From DHVE2 group archaeon (GTDB lineage Archaea; Thermoplasmatota; Thermoplasmata; Thermoplasmatales; Aciduliprofundaceae): 64,000 nt of DNA. The stretch lies in NCBI GenBank assembly GCA_027023265.1, contig JALVVV010000025.1:1-64000 (forward strand), read 5' to 3'. The position numbers and the translations under genes were made by a program. The notes beneath the pieces are model-generated. The model did no database searches, was not told the DNA's origin, and saw only the letters and a program-made list of their open reading frames with translations. Positions 51,565-60,949 of this stretch are shown one piece after another. The stretch's first letter is position 1, and each line of letters opens with the position of its first letter.

Positions 51565-52873
51565 GCTCACTATGCAGGATGCAAAGTCAATAATTGAAGA
51601 CCAGATTGAGACGCTGAAGAAGAGAAATAAAGAGCCCGAATGGGTTACAGAGTTGAGATACAAAGGACTAAAGGCGTTTATGGAGGCGCCCCACAGCGAC
51701 CCCGTTCTAAATGACCCGCTGGATTTCATAGTTCAGGATGAGCAGATTCCGGAGATACACGACCTTGACGAGCTACCAGAGGACATGAAAAAGCTTCTTG
51801 ATTCTCTGGGAATTGCAGAGGTGGAGAAAAAATACGTTGCAGGCATTGCAGTTCAGAGCGACACAAGTATGGTGCTAAACGATTTCATGAAGGCGTGGAG
51901 AGAAAAAGGTTTGATAATGATTTCAATGGAAGAGGCCGTGCGTGAATTTCCCGCAGTGAAAGAAAAATTCATGAAGATGTTCAATCCGTACGAGAGCAAG
52001 TTGGCAGCGTATCACACCGCTGTATGGAACGGAGGCGTTTTCCTTCATGTCAAGTCAGGATTGAAGGTACCGGTGCCCATGCATTTATTTTTCATCATTC
52101 AGAACAGTGCGATGGCTCAGGCACCTCACATAATCATAGATGCCGAGCCGGGAAGTTACATTCATCTCATAGAGGGATGCACCTCTCCCGTGCTGGTGCG
52201 CCATTCTCTTCACTTGGACATGACGGAAGCGTACATTGGTGACGGTGCAAAGGTAATGCTCAGCGTGCTTCAGAACTGGCCGGAGTACGTGCACACGAGG
52301 CCCATGACAAGAGCAATCGTGGGAAAGAACGCGGAATTCATAAACACCACGGTGGGCCTGGGAACCGGGCGCAGCAACATCGCAAATCCCCGGTATTTTG
52401 TTGATTCAAATGGCTATGCGGAGATGAACGGCATCCTGCTTGGTAAGAAGGATTTTTACGTGGATATTGGTGGAGAGATTGAGCTTGTGGGCGAAGGTGC
52501 AAGGGGAATAAACACCAGTAAAAGTGTGCTCATGGACGAGAGCAAGGTCATAACCCGGGGGCTCATAAGGGCGAAGGCTCCGAAGACAAAGGGACACATA
52601 AGCTGCGATGCCCTTATTCTAAATCCAAAGGCAAAAATGGAGACATATCCAGGGTTGATTTCGGAGGTGGATGATGCCGAGCTAAGCCACGAGGCGGCCA
52701 TCGGAAAAATACGCGAGGAAGAGCTGTTCTACCTTATGTCTCGGGGATTGAAAGAGGAAGAAGCAACGCAATTGATAGTAAAGGGCTTCGTTGACCCGCT
52801 TCTAAAAGACATACCTGCGGAATTTGTGATAGAGATAAGAAAAATAATTGAGATGTCTCTTGGAGGTATGTAA
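51557..52873 (+). CDS. sufB: Fe-S cluster assembly scaffold SufB/SufD
   Basis: A 438-residue beta-helix scaffold protein. The C-terminal core reads HISCDALILNPKAKMETYPG and LSHEAAIGKIREEELFYLMS, the SufB/SufD family signature. In archaea a SufB-SufC pair forms the minimal assembly complex. ATG 51557 lies inside the end of sufC; the open frame goes up to 51512 but those residues shadow sufC. Its stop abuts the end of the convergent radA gene. Confidence 0.93.
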   Translation: MSELTMQDAKSIIEDQIETLKKRNKEPEWVTELRYKGLKAFMEAPHSDPVLNDPLDFIVQDEQIPEIHDLDELPEDMKKLLDSLGIAEVEKKYVAGIAVQSDTSMVLNDFMKAWREKGLIMISMEEAVREFPAVKEKFMKMFNPYESKLAAYHTAVWNGGVFLHVKSGLKVPVPMHLFFIIQNSAMAQAPHIIIDAEPGSYIHLIEGCTSPVLVRHSLHLDMTEAYIGDGAKVMLSVLQNWPEYVHTRPMTRAIVGKNAEFINTTVGLGTGRSNIANPRYFVDSNGYAEMNGILLGKKDFYVDIGGEIELVGEGARGINTSKSVLMDESKVITRGLIRAKAPKTKGHISCDALILNPKAKMETYPGLISEVDDAELSHEAAIGKIREEELFYLMSRGLKEEEATQLIVKGFVDPLLKDIPAEFVIEIRKIIEMSLGGM

Positions 52874-53848
52874 TCACGGGTCCCTGATTCCTTCTGTGGT
52901 TATTGCAATAACGACTTCGCCATCCGGTAGAGCGGGTGAATCAATGAGCCTTGCTATTCTCTTATTTCCTCTGCTTTTTCTTATGTAAAGACGATATGTT
53001 GCATTGTGCGCCACAATGTGTCCGCCTATTGGCGAGGTCGGGTCTCCGTAAAACATGTCCGGCTTGGCGGATACTTGATTTGTGACCGCCACAATTGCAT
53101 TGTTTATGTCCGCAAATTTTAGAAGGTCGTGCATGTGCCTGTTAAGAAGCTGCTGTCTCTCCGCCAGAGAGCTGCGTCCAACGTACTCTGCGCGAAAATG
53201 CGCGGTTAGAGAATCAACAATCAGTAGTTTCACCGGATATTTTTTTGCAAGCTCCATGGCCTTGTCCACTAAGAGCATCTGGTGGTGCGAGTTGAACGCG
53301 CGAGCCACGTGGATATTTTTCAGCACTTCCTGTGGATTCATCTCCAGGGCCTCGGCCATCTGCACTATGCGCTCCGGTCTGAACGTGTTTTCGGTGTCTA
53401 TGAATATTGCGTGACCTTCCAGACCCCCCTTCTCCTTTGGCAATTGCACATTAACCGCTAACTGGTGAACAATCTGCGTCTTTCCTGAGCCAAACTCACC
53501 AAAGAACTCTGTTATTGCCTGACTTTCCAATCCTCCACCCAGAAGGGTATCAAATTCCTTTGACCCTGTGGTAAGTTTTGTGAGCTGGCTCCGGCGCTCC
53601 AGGATAACATCTCCTGTCTCAAAATCTCCAACGTTAGCATATTTTCTCGCAGCAGCTATAATTTTCTGAGCGGTACCTTCGCCCACTCCTGCTAAATCTG
53701 CAAGGTCTTTTGGGGAGACCACGGCAAGCTCAATGAGGTCTGTATATCCTGCCTCCCTCAGCTTCTCGGCAGTGGCGGGTCCCACACCGGGGAGATCTTC
53801 TATAGTGTATTCCTTATTTTCATCTTTTTTCTTGGCCAAATCAATCAC
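52874..53848 (-). CDS. radA: DNA repair and recombination protein RadA
   Basis: A 324-residue archaeal recombinase. The N-terminal helix-hairpin-helix domain has [18 protein letters not shown] and [12 protein letters not shown]. The core has Walker [17 protein letters not shown], Walker [16 protein letters not shown] and the DNA-binding loop region [20 protein letters not shown]. It forms filaments on single-stranded DNA and catalyses strand exchange. It starts at GTG 53848 by length comparison (a TTG at residue 4 is possible). It is adjacent to bacterial-type GAPDH on the same strand. Confidence 0.96.
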   Translation of the reverse strand: MIDLAKKKDENKEYTIEDLPGVGPATAEKLREAGYTDLIELAVVSPKDLADLAGVGEGTAQKIIAAARKYANVGDFETGDVILERRSQLTKLTTGSKEFDTLLGGGLESQAITEFFGEFGSGKTQIVHQLAVNVQLPKEKGGLEGHAIFIDTENTFRPERIVQMAEALEMNPQEVLKNIHVARAFNSHHQMLLVDKAMELAKKYPVKLLIVDSLTAHFRAEYVGRSSLAERQQLLNRHMHDLLKFADINNAIVAVTNQVSAKPDMFYGDPTSPIGGHIVAHNATYRLYIRKSRGNKRIARLIDSPALPDGEVVIAITTEGIRDP

Positions 53849-53891
53849 CTGGGTGGCTTTATGCCTTATGCATATTAACTTTTTCTCCGAA

Positions 53892-54962
<1,071 letters not shown>

Positions 54963-54983
54963 TTAGATGTGTGCTAATTAAGT

Positions 54984-55139
54984 TTGATACACGCAACAGG
55001 GGAGCTTATAATACGTGTGGAAATCGGAGGCGTATGGGTGCGCAAAACAAAACCTGAGAAGATACTGCCCTCAGATGAAATTTTTAGATATAAACTAAAA
55101 AATCGGTGCAGTGGGAACCCTTTTATACTCTCCCAGTGA
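54984..55139 (+). CDS. Possible 51-residue small protein before apgM
   Basis: An ORF with TTG start at 54984 and stop TGA at 55139. It reads HATGELIIRVEIGGVWVRKT then KPEKILPSDEIFRYKLKNRC and ends PFILSQ, which is a plausible globular composition. A TATA-like TATTTTTATTTTA about 30 bp upstream would make it leaderless. The apgM TATA box (CTTTTATACT) falls inside its end. No family recognised. It may be spurious because the start is TTG without a ribosome site. Confidence 0.35.
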   Translation: MIHATGELIIRVEIGGVWVRKTKPEKILPSDEIFRYKLKNRCSGNPFILSQ

Positions 55140-55148
55140 TATCCTGCC

Positions 55149-56372
55149 ATGGAGAAGAGAAAAGCGGTTCTTATAATACTGGATGGTGTGGGAGACAGAG
55201 CAAATCCTCAGCTGGATTACAAAACTCCTTTACAGTATGCAAGTACTCCAAATCTTGATAACATGGCCAGAAAGAGCGTTGTTGGTTTGATGGACTCAAT
55301 AGCTCCCGGAATAAGGGCAGGAAGCGATACTTCCCATCTGAACATTTTGGGCTATGACCCGTACAGGGTTTACACCGGCCGCGGACCATTCGAAGCGGCA
55401 GGACTCGATATGGATTTAGAACCCGGGGACATAGCATTTCGTTGCAATTTTGCCACTGTTGATGATGACATGGTTGTTATTGACAGAAGAGCTGGTAGGA
55501 TAAAGGAGGGTACGGATGAGTTGCTCAAGGATATTGATGGAATGGTAATTGAAGATGTTAAGATTTTTGTAAAGCCGGGTGTGGAGCATCGAGCCGCACT
55601 CGTTCTTCGAGGTCCTGGATTGAGCCCGAATGTTAGCGATGTTGACCCTCACGACACGGGAATAAAGGTTCGTGAAGCAAAACCACTATCAAACGACGCC
55701 GAGAAAACTGCCAGGATTCTCAATGAATTCGTTAAAAAAGCTCATGAAATCTTAAAAGAGCATCCTGTGAACAGGGATCGGGTGAAAAAAGGCAAAAAGC
55801 CAGCGAATATTATTCTACCACGGGGTGCTGGCATGGTGCCCCATCTGGAGAGCTTCACGGAGAAAAATGGATTGAAAGCTGCCTGCGTGGTTGGGACACC
55901 TTTAATACGGGGAATATGCAAGCTTGCAGGAATCACACCTATTGAAGTTCCCGGAGCCACAGGGGGCTACGACACGGACATGGTTGCGAAGATGGATGCT
56001 GTGTTGGAAAATCTTAGAGATTACGATTTCATCCTTGTTAATATTAAAGCTACAGACATTGCAGGTCACGATATGCAGCCACTCAAAAAGGTTGAGGTAA
56101 TTGAAAGAATAGACGAGGCAATAGGTCATTTGTACGAGAATCTACCGGATAACGTTGTTTTAATAGTAACGGCGGACCACAGCACCCCTTGCACCGTTGG
56201 AGATCACAGCGGAGACCCGGTACCTATATTGATTTACGCCCCGGATTCCAGGAGAGAGGGAGAGGAGTTCAACGAGATTTCAGTCCTTCGTGGCTCATTG
56301 CGCATACGTGCTTCTGACCTGATGGATATTGTGAAAAACCACACAAATCGTGCCGAGAAGTTCGGTGCTTGA
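55149..56372 (+). CDS. apgM: 2,3-Bisphosphoglycerate-independent phosphoglycerate mutase, archaeal
   Basis: A 407-residue alkaline-phosphatase-superfamily enzyme: VLIILDGVGDRANPQLDYKT at the start with the metal aspartate, the nucleophile region AGSDTSHLNILGYDP (Ser near 60), YTGRGPFEAAG, and the metal ligands in ATDIAGHD and TADHSTPCTVGDHSGDPVP. It interconverts 3- and 2-phosphoglycerate in glycolysis and gluconeogenesis. The TATA box lies at about 55120-55130. Confidence 0.96.
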   Translation: MEKRKAVLIILDGVGDRANPQLDYKTPLQYASTPNLDNMARKSVVGLMDSIAPGIRAGSDTSHLNILGYDPYRVYTGRGPFEAAGLDMDLEPGDIAFRCNFATVDDDMVVIDRRAGRIKEGTDELLKDIDGMVIEDVKIFVKPGVEHRAALVLRGPGLSPNVSDVDPHDTGIKVREAKPLSNDAEKTARILNEFVKKAHEILKEHPVNRDRVKKGKKPANIILPRGAGMVPHLESFTEKNGLKAACVVGTPLIRGICKLAGITPIEVPGATGGYDTDMVAKMDAVLENLRDYDFILVNIKATDIAGHDMQPLKKVEVIERIDEAIGHLYENLPDNVVLIVTADHSTPCTVGDHSGDPVPILIYAPDSRREGEEFNEISVLRGSLRIRASDLMDIVKNHTNRAEKFGA

Positions 56373-56394
56373 GTTTTTATTTTTTTAATTTTTA
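56372..56394 (+). terminator. T-rich terminator after apgM
   Basis: The stop codon is followed by three T tracts (five, seven and five T) broken by single A pairs, a typical archaeal terminator. Confidence 0.5.
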
Positions 56395-56495
56395 GCTTTT
56401 AGCTGGGGAAATATCATCATTTTTAAGGATAAAATCTCTTTTAGGATTGTATTTCTCCACAAACTTTTATATATCTTTTTGGAGATTACCTTGGG

Positions 56496-56933
56496 ATGGA
56501 AGGAAAGGATGATTTGACTACTTCATTGAGACCATCTCCTGTGTCGCCTCCACCAGTTTTTAAGAAGAGAACAGGTGTGTTTAGGTGGGCGGTTGTGATT
56601 TTGATAGGTTTGCTGATATTGTTTGCAGGCTCGGTATGGGTAATTTTTGCCACATGGAACCCCCCTCCAAGTGCATCTGATTATTCCAGTTACTCCGAGT
56701 ATCAAAAAGCTCTGCACGGGTGGAAGAACGCATCCATGGAGGGTAATTTTTACGGCCGTTTGGTAATGGATATTGGAGCGTTTTTCATGATTATTGCAGG
56801 AATTCTTGGGTACGTGGACCCGTCAGTGGATATTGACGAAAGAAGATTTTTGGTGGCAATGGCAATTGTAGGCGTTTTTGTATTTCTGGTTGTCAGCGTT
56901 GGTTTCTTCCAGAACTCCCCATATACTTCGTAA
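56496..56933 (+). CDS. Three-helix membrane protein, unknown
   Basis: A 145-residue protein. A proline-rich cytoplasmic N-terminus (SPVSPPPVF) precedes TM1 AVVILIGLLILFAGSVWVIF, a polar loop with NPPPSASDYSSYSEYQKALH, TM2 DIGAFFMIIAGILGYV and TM3 VAMAIVGVFVFLVVSVGFF. A TATA-like TTTATATATC lies about 25 bp upstream. No family recognised. It is convergent with another small membrane protein; the two stops are a few bases apart. Confidence 0.65.
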   Translation: MEGKDDLTTSLRPSPVSPPPVFKKRTGVFRWAVVILIGLLILFAGSVWVIFATWNPPPSASDYSSYSEYQKALHGWKNASMEGNFYGRLVMDIGAFFMIIAGILGYVDPSVDIDERRFLVAMAIVGVFVFLVVSVGFFQNSPYTS

Positions 56934-56940
56934 TTTCTCG

Positions 56941-57324
56941 CTACTTTTTATTTCTCGGAAATTGAGGCGGTGCATAGATTTCCTTGTTATAATTGCTTTT
57001 TATAAGGTACTTTCTTTCTACAATGTTATCAAGGGTGCGATATACTTTATACCCGTATATTCCCGGTATTATAAGAGCAAATAAAAATCCGAAGACCGTG
57101 GCGACTTTCATCTTGCTTCTTGCTTTTTCGTAATTTCTACCCTGATAATGGTCGTGGGCGGATTTCACTATGAAAAAAGTAACTATGTTTATTGCAGCGA
57201 AAATGAAACCTATTATGCCCCATGGATACAGAAACATTCCCCATATTATGTTCGCACCAGCCATCACCAGTGTTAGGTATGATACGAACATTATTGAATC
57301 TTCAATTTCCTCTGTGGTCATCAA
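56941..57324 (-). CDS. Three-helix membrane protein, unknown
   Basis: A 127-residue protein with helices LTLVMAGANIIWGMFLYPWG, IIGFIFAAINIVTFFIV and VATVFGFLFALIIPGIYGY, separated by a charged loop (HDHYQGRNYEKARSKMK), and a basic tail. The topology resembles small DUF4870/TM2-like proteins but I do not recognise a signature. The decayed IS copy begins about 40 bp from its start. Confidence 0.65.
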   Translation of the reverse strand: MMTTEEIEDSIMFVSYLTLVMAGANIIWGMFLYPWGIIGFIFAAINIVTFFIVKSAHDHYQGRNYEKARSKMKVATVFGFLFALIIPGIYGYKVYRTLDNIVERKYLIKSNYNKEIYAPPQFPRNKK

Positions 57325-57362
57325 ATCATTATAAAATAGTGGGTATTAAAGATTTCTCTTTA

Positions 57363-57950
57363 AGGGATGAGTTGAAATCCTCGAAAAACATGGAATAATG
57401 GAGATAAAAATAGAGAGGCAATTAAATATAAAGGACATAAGCGAGGACTTTAAACATTAGTGGTTTAGAAGCGGAAAGAAAAGAATGGGAGAATACGTAA
57501 TCTCCGACATTTCCATGATAGTATTTTTTTCCACTCTGCTGCTCTGCTCTTTTTCAGGAGCATTCTAAGCAATCCTATATGCGCATTCTCATGGATTGCG
57601 ATGTATGGTTCACCATCTCTTTCCAATACAGAGCGTATGTTGCGTAGTGAATCATAGCCTTTATCCACATACACTTTTACAATTTTTTCTCATTTTCCAA
57701 AAAGGAAACGTTCTCTGGTAATTACTATCGTGCCACATAAAACATTCATTGGTAAAAAAGGATAATAAATTTGTATTCCGAGAGACTTCACGGTAAATGC
57801 ACTATTTCTCAGAACTCCACGAAGATAGAGCGTTCTATCATTCTTTTATGCCCTCTTAAATTGCACTTTGATTTATGTTTTTGCCTTTTTATTACCTTCA
57901 ATCTTCTCCTTACGTCCTTTATCAAATCCAACTTCTATATTTTTTAATTC
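57363..57950 (-). mobile_element. Decayed remnant of the same IS as at 28553
   Basis: The left end (GGGATGAGTTGAAATCCTCG) and the next 100 bp follow the left end of the element at 28553 with scattered changes. A minus-strand fragment at about 57465-57674 reads DKGYDSLRNIRSVLERDGEP and HIGLLRMLLKKS, matching the transposase centre. The rest is full of stops and deletions, about 590 bp remaining of 935. This accounts for the otherwise gene-free stretch 57325-58010. Confidence 0.8.
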
Positions 57951-58024
57951 TTTTTAATAATTTGGTATATACTCATCCAAATATTACATAGGAAAAGTTT
58001 TTTTTATAAATGCCATGTAGTTGC

Positions 58025-58735
58025 ATGCGTAAAAGAAGAGATTATGATGAGCTCAGAACAGTAAAAATCACACCGAATTTTCAGAAAAAGGCATATGGCT
58101 CAGTTCTATATCAGCAGGGTGATACTGTTGTTCTTTGCTCTGCACAGGTAATTGAAAACGTGCCAGAATGGTTAAAAAACGAGAATCGTGGTTGGTTAAC
58201 AGCGGAGTACTCAATGCTTCCCGGCTCTACCGAAACAAGAATTTTCAGAGACAGGGGTCACGTTAACGGTCGCAGCAAGGAGATTGAGAGAATTATTGGA
58301 AGGGCATTGAGGGCTGCCGTTGATCTGAGTAAGATAGGACCCAGAACAATATGGGTTGACTGCGATGTTGTTCAGGCAGATGGGGGTACCAGGACCGCAA
58401 GTATAACAGGTGGATTTTTGGCGTTATACCTTGCTATTCAAAGGCTACTAAAAGAAGGTAAAATTTCGGAAAATCCTATAAGGTATCAAGTTGCAGCTGT
58501 TAGCGTTGGTATTGTAAAAGGTATTCCTATGCTCGATTTGGCATACGAGGAAGATTCACAGGCGGATGTTGATCTCAATGTGGCTATGACCTCTGATATG
58601 AGATACGTGGAAATACAGGGCACTTCGGAGAACGAGCCTATGAGCGAGGAGCAACTAAGCGAGCTTTTAAGTTTGGCAAAGAAAGGAATTGAGGAATTGT
58701 TAAAGATACAGAGGGAAGTGATGGAAAATGTGTAG
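58025..58735 (+). CDS. rph: RNase PH, bacterial type
   Basis: A 236-residue phosphorolytic 3' exoribonuclease. It has [12 protein letters not shown] at the start, the bacterial-style active-site words [57 protein letters not shown] and [19 protein letters not shown] followed by [11 protein letters not shown]. These fit bacterial Rph (tRNA 3' trimming), not archaeal exosome Rrp41, which has different spacing. TATA at about 57999-58007 (TTTATAAAT) suggests a leaderless start at ATG 58025. It overlaps the amidotransferase gene by eight bases. Confidence 0.9.
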   Translation: MRKRRDYDELRTVKITPNFQKKAYGSVLYQQGDTVVLCSAQVIENVPEWLKNENRGWLTAEYSMLPGSTETRIFRDRGHVNGRSKEIERIIGRALRAAVDLSKIGPRTIWVDCDVVQADGGTRTASITGGFLALYLAIQRLLKEGKISENPIRYQVAAVSVGIVKGIPMLDLAYEEDSQADVDLNVAMTSDMRYVEIQGTSENEPMSEEQLSELLSLAKKGIEELLKIQREVMENV

Positions 58736-59378
58736 ATTTGTGGCTGTTGTTTCAAAAGATTACTTTGACCCGGGAAAATATGTGGATTACCTGGAAAACA
58801 TGGCTAAAAAAGGGAAGAGAGCAGAGCATGGAGACGGATGGGGAATATGGATTAAGAGCGGGAGTGACGAGTTTCTCCATAAAGAGACTGTACCCGTATG
58901 GGAGAGAAAAATCAAAAATTTTCCCCGAGGAAATGTTGCGTTCATTCATGCAAGAAAGCGCGGCGAAAACGGTGCAAAAATAGCAATAGAGAATACGCAT
59001 CCTTTCACGAGTCATGGTTCTGTTTTTATGCACAATGGATTCATAAATATTACTCATGAGGAGAGCTGCGGGGACACGGATTCAGAGAGTCTGTTTATGA
59101 ATATAATTCATAGAGGGCTCTGGAACGTTCTCTGCGAGATTGAAAAATATGATTTTTCTTCTATAAATTCCGTGCTTTATACGGATGGTAAAATTTATGT
59201 AATTCGCTATGCTAAAAAGTTGGAGGATTATTACTCCATATTCATTGATAGAACTGACGACAGAATTGTGATTTCTACGGAAGGTGATGGTGTACCCGTT
59301 AATAACAAGAGCGTGGTTGTGATAGACGATGACCTTAATATTGAAGAGCTTCCATTTTGCCCAGATATGTTCCATTAA
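58728..59378 (+). CDS. Class II glutamine amidotransferase (YafJ-like)
   Basis: A 216-residue Ntn hydrolase. The nucleophile is Cys2 after Met removal (MCRFVAVVS). Then HGDGWGIWI near 37, [29 protein letters not shown] with the oxyanion Asn/Gly and [10 protein letters not shown]. It is a single-domain glutaminase-type protein of the YafJ/GAT-II group. The ammonia acceptor is unknown. It overlaps the end of the RNase PH gene and, at its 3' end, the convergent phosphoesterase by 44 bp. Confidence 0.85.
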   Translation: MCRFVAVVSKDYFDPGKYVDYLENMAKKGKRAEHGDGWGIWIKSGSDEFLHKETVPVWERKIKNFPRGNVAFIHARKRGENGAKIAIENTHPFTSHGSVFMHNGFINITHEESCGDTDSESLFMNIIHRGLWNVLCEIEKYDFSSINSVLYTDGKIYVIRYAKKLEDYYSIFIDRTDDRIVISTEGDGVPVNNKSVVVIDDDLNIEELPFCPDMFH

Positions 59379-60015
59379 TCAGATACACCTCAAAATCCCC
59401 AATTATTTTATTTTTAAAAAGAGGGCCTATGGGATTTGCCAGATTCGAACCTGCCAGGGGATTGAATGCGCTAACCACGAATATCCTTGGGTTTCCCTTG
59501 TATTTTTTTCTTCCTGATTTCGTGAGATGGCCAACAAGATGGCATGGATATCTGTGTGCTTTGCCTATAGAATCTCTTAACTCTATTTCGGGATGGACAT
59601 GACCCATGAACACGTACTTTGCCATCATAACCTCATTGCTCGGCCATGAATGGCCATGTACAAAACCAAAATCACCTATTCTGAAACCATCAGTGCCAGA
59701 TATTTTCGCATCGAGTGCGTTCTCTAAATTACCATCGTGATTGCCCTTTGCCACATAAATGTCCACGTCTAAATCCTGGAGTTTTTTTACACCCACAAAT
59801 TCACCAATGCTGTGTTTCACATCCCCTAAAATTATGAGTTTGTCTGCATTTTTTTCATTTAATATGGATTCTATTTCTTCATATATGTTTATTTTCGGAA
59901 TTTTTATCCCTTCTTTTCGCAGCACTTCTTCATATCCCATGTGTAAATCAGCAATAACAACCGCGTTTATATCATCTATGTACAGTGCCCTCCTATCTGG
60001 AATTATCTCTATCAT
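59335..60015 (-). CDS. Calcineurin-like metallophosphoesterase (archaeal SbcD-like)
   Basis: A 226-residue protein with the phosphoesterase metal set VIADLHMGYEE (D-x-H), LIILGDVKHSIGE (GD), AKGNHDGNLENAL (GNHD), FVHGHSWPS and FMGHVHPEIEL (GHxH). It matches the archaeal TIGR00024 group, of undefined substrate. Its start overlaps the riboflavin-pathway gene stop (ATGA), giving the order hypothetical - reductase - phosphoesterase on the minus strand. Confidence 0.9.
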   Translation of the reverse strand: MIEIIPDRRALYIDDINAVVIADLHMGYEEVLRKEGIKIPKINIYEEIESILNEKNADKLIILGDVKHSIGEFVGVKKLQDLDVDIYVAKGNHDGNLENALDAKISGTDGFRIGDFGFVHGHSWPSNEVMMAKYVFMGHVHPEIELRDSIGKAHRYPCHLVGHLTKSGRKKYKGNPRIFVVSAFNPLAGSNLANPIGPLFKNKIIGDFEVYLINGTYLGKMEALQY

Positions 60016-60650
60016 TTTTTTACCTCGTATTGAATTAAGATGCCATATCCAAGTCTCTCACATGAGAGGACATTCATTCTCAGAACATCTTTTTCTTCCC
60101 TTGCCCCGTTACCGCCTACCAAACTTGGTGCAGTGCCACCGATTATTACCGGGCCAATGAACACATATAATTCGTCCACCAATCTTTCCCTTAAAAATGA
60201 AGATATAACAGTGCTGCCCCCCTCCACCATTAAGCTTCTTATTCCTCTTTTAAATAGCTCCTCCATAAGACATTTTAAATCAACCCTTTTTTCTCCGCAT
60301 CTTATTATTTCTGCGTTTAGTTCTCTATGCCCTGCTGTTTTCGTGGTAGCAATTATTGTCTTTGCAGCATTGTTTAGTATCCTTACATTTTCAGGAATTC
60401 TTAGCTTAGAGTCCAATACAATTCTCACGGGATTTTTCGCATTCGGCACGTACTTTTCTTTAACCGTTAATTTTGGATTGTCATTAATCACTGTGTTTAT
60501 CCCTACCAGAATTGCATCTACTCTTGCCCTAAGCTCGTGAACTCTTTTGAAATCCATCTCATCGCTTATTTTTATCCTCTTTCCACCTACCAGAGCAATT
60601 TTACCGTCCACGCTCATTGCCGCGTTTATGATTATTTTAGGTCTATTCAT
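60012..60650 (-). CDS. arfC: 2,5-diamino-6-ribosylamino-pyrimidinone 5'-phosphate reductase
   Basis: A 212-residue RibD C-terminal-domain reductase: PKIIINAAMSVDGKIAL at the start, VHELRARVDAILVGINTVIN, DNPKLTV and VRIVLDSKLRIPEN, then SLMVEGGSTVISSFL and GGTAPSLVGG. In archaea the reduction precedes deamination in riboflavin and F420 synthesis. GGTGATG upstream favours ATG 60650 (the longest frame starts at 60662). Confidence 0.9.
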   Translation of the reverse strand: MNRPKIIINAAMSVDGKIALVGGKRIKISDEMDFKRVHELRARVDAILVGINTVINDNPKLTVKEKYVPNAKNPVRIVLDSKLRIPENVRILNNAAKTIIATTKTAGHRELNAEIIRCGEKRVDLKCLMEELFKRGIRSLMVEGGSTVISSFLRERLVDELYVFIGPVIIGGTAPSLVGGNGAREEKDVLRMNVLSCERLGYGILIQYEVKK

Positions 60651-60873
60651 AAACATCATCACCCATTATTTTCATATATCCATTTTTCGAAATGTATGCG
60701 GAAAGTCTCTTTTTTGCCAAAATTTCGAAGAACTCGTCCCACGATATTTTTTCAAATTTCTTATCCTCTTTTTTAATTAACTGCACTACATCTTTGCCAC
60801 GAATTTTAGCGGGAACTAACCCGTATTTCCTGGCATAGGTTATGGTTTCATCCTTGCTTAACTTTCTCATCAT
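60643..60873 (-). CDS. Small hypothetical, first gene of the arfC operon
   Basis: A 76-residue basic protein (MMRKLSKDETITYARKYGLV, then WDEFFEILAKKRLSAYISKN). It overlaps the start of arfC by a few bases, so it is co-translated. The N-terminal part could be a small winged or SAP-like DNA/RNA-binding unit, but I see no defining motif. Confidence 0.6.
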   Translation of the reverse strand: MMRKLSKDETITYARKYGLVPAKIRGKDVVQLIKKEDKKFEKISWDEFFEILAKKRLSAYISKNGYMKIMGDDVYE

Positions 60874-60949
60874 AACAATACAAAATATGCATTAAGATTA
60901 AAACTGTTTCTCTATATACGTTTGTGTACTTATGAAAAATAATAAAGAA

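Noticed and set aside
58025-58735. Calling this gene the exosome subunit Rrp41
   Set aside because: The active-site wording and length fit bacterial RNase PH, and no exosome partner gene is adjacent.
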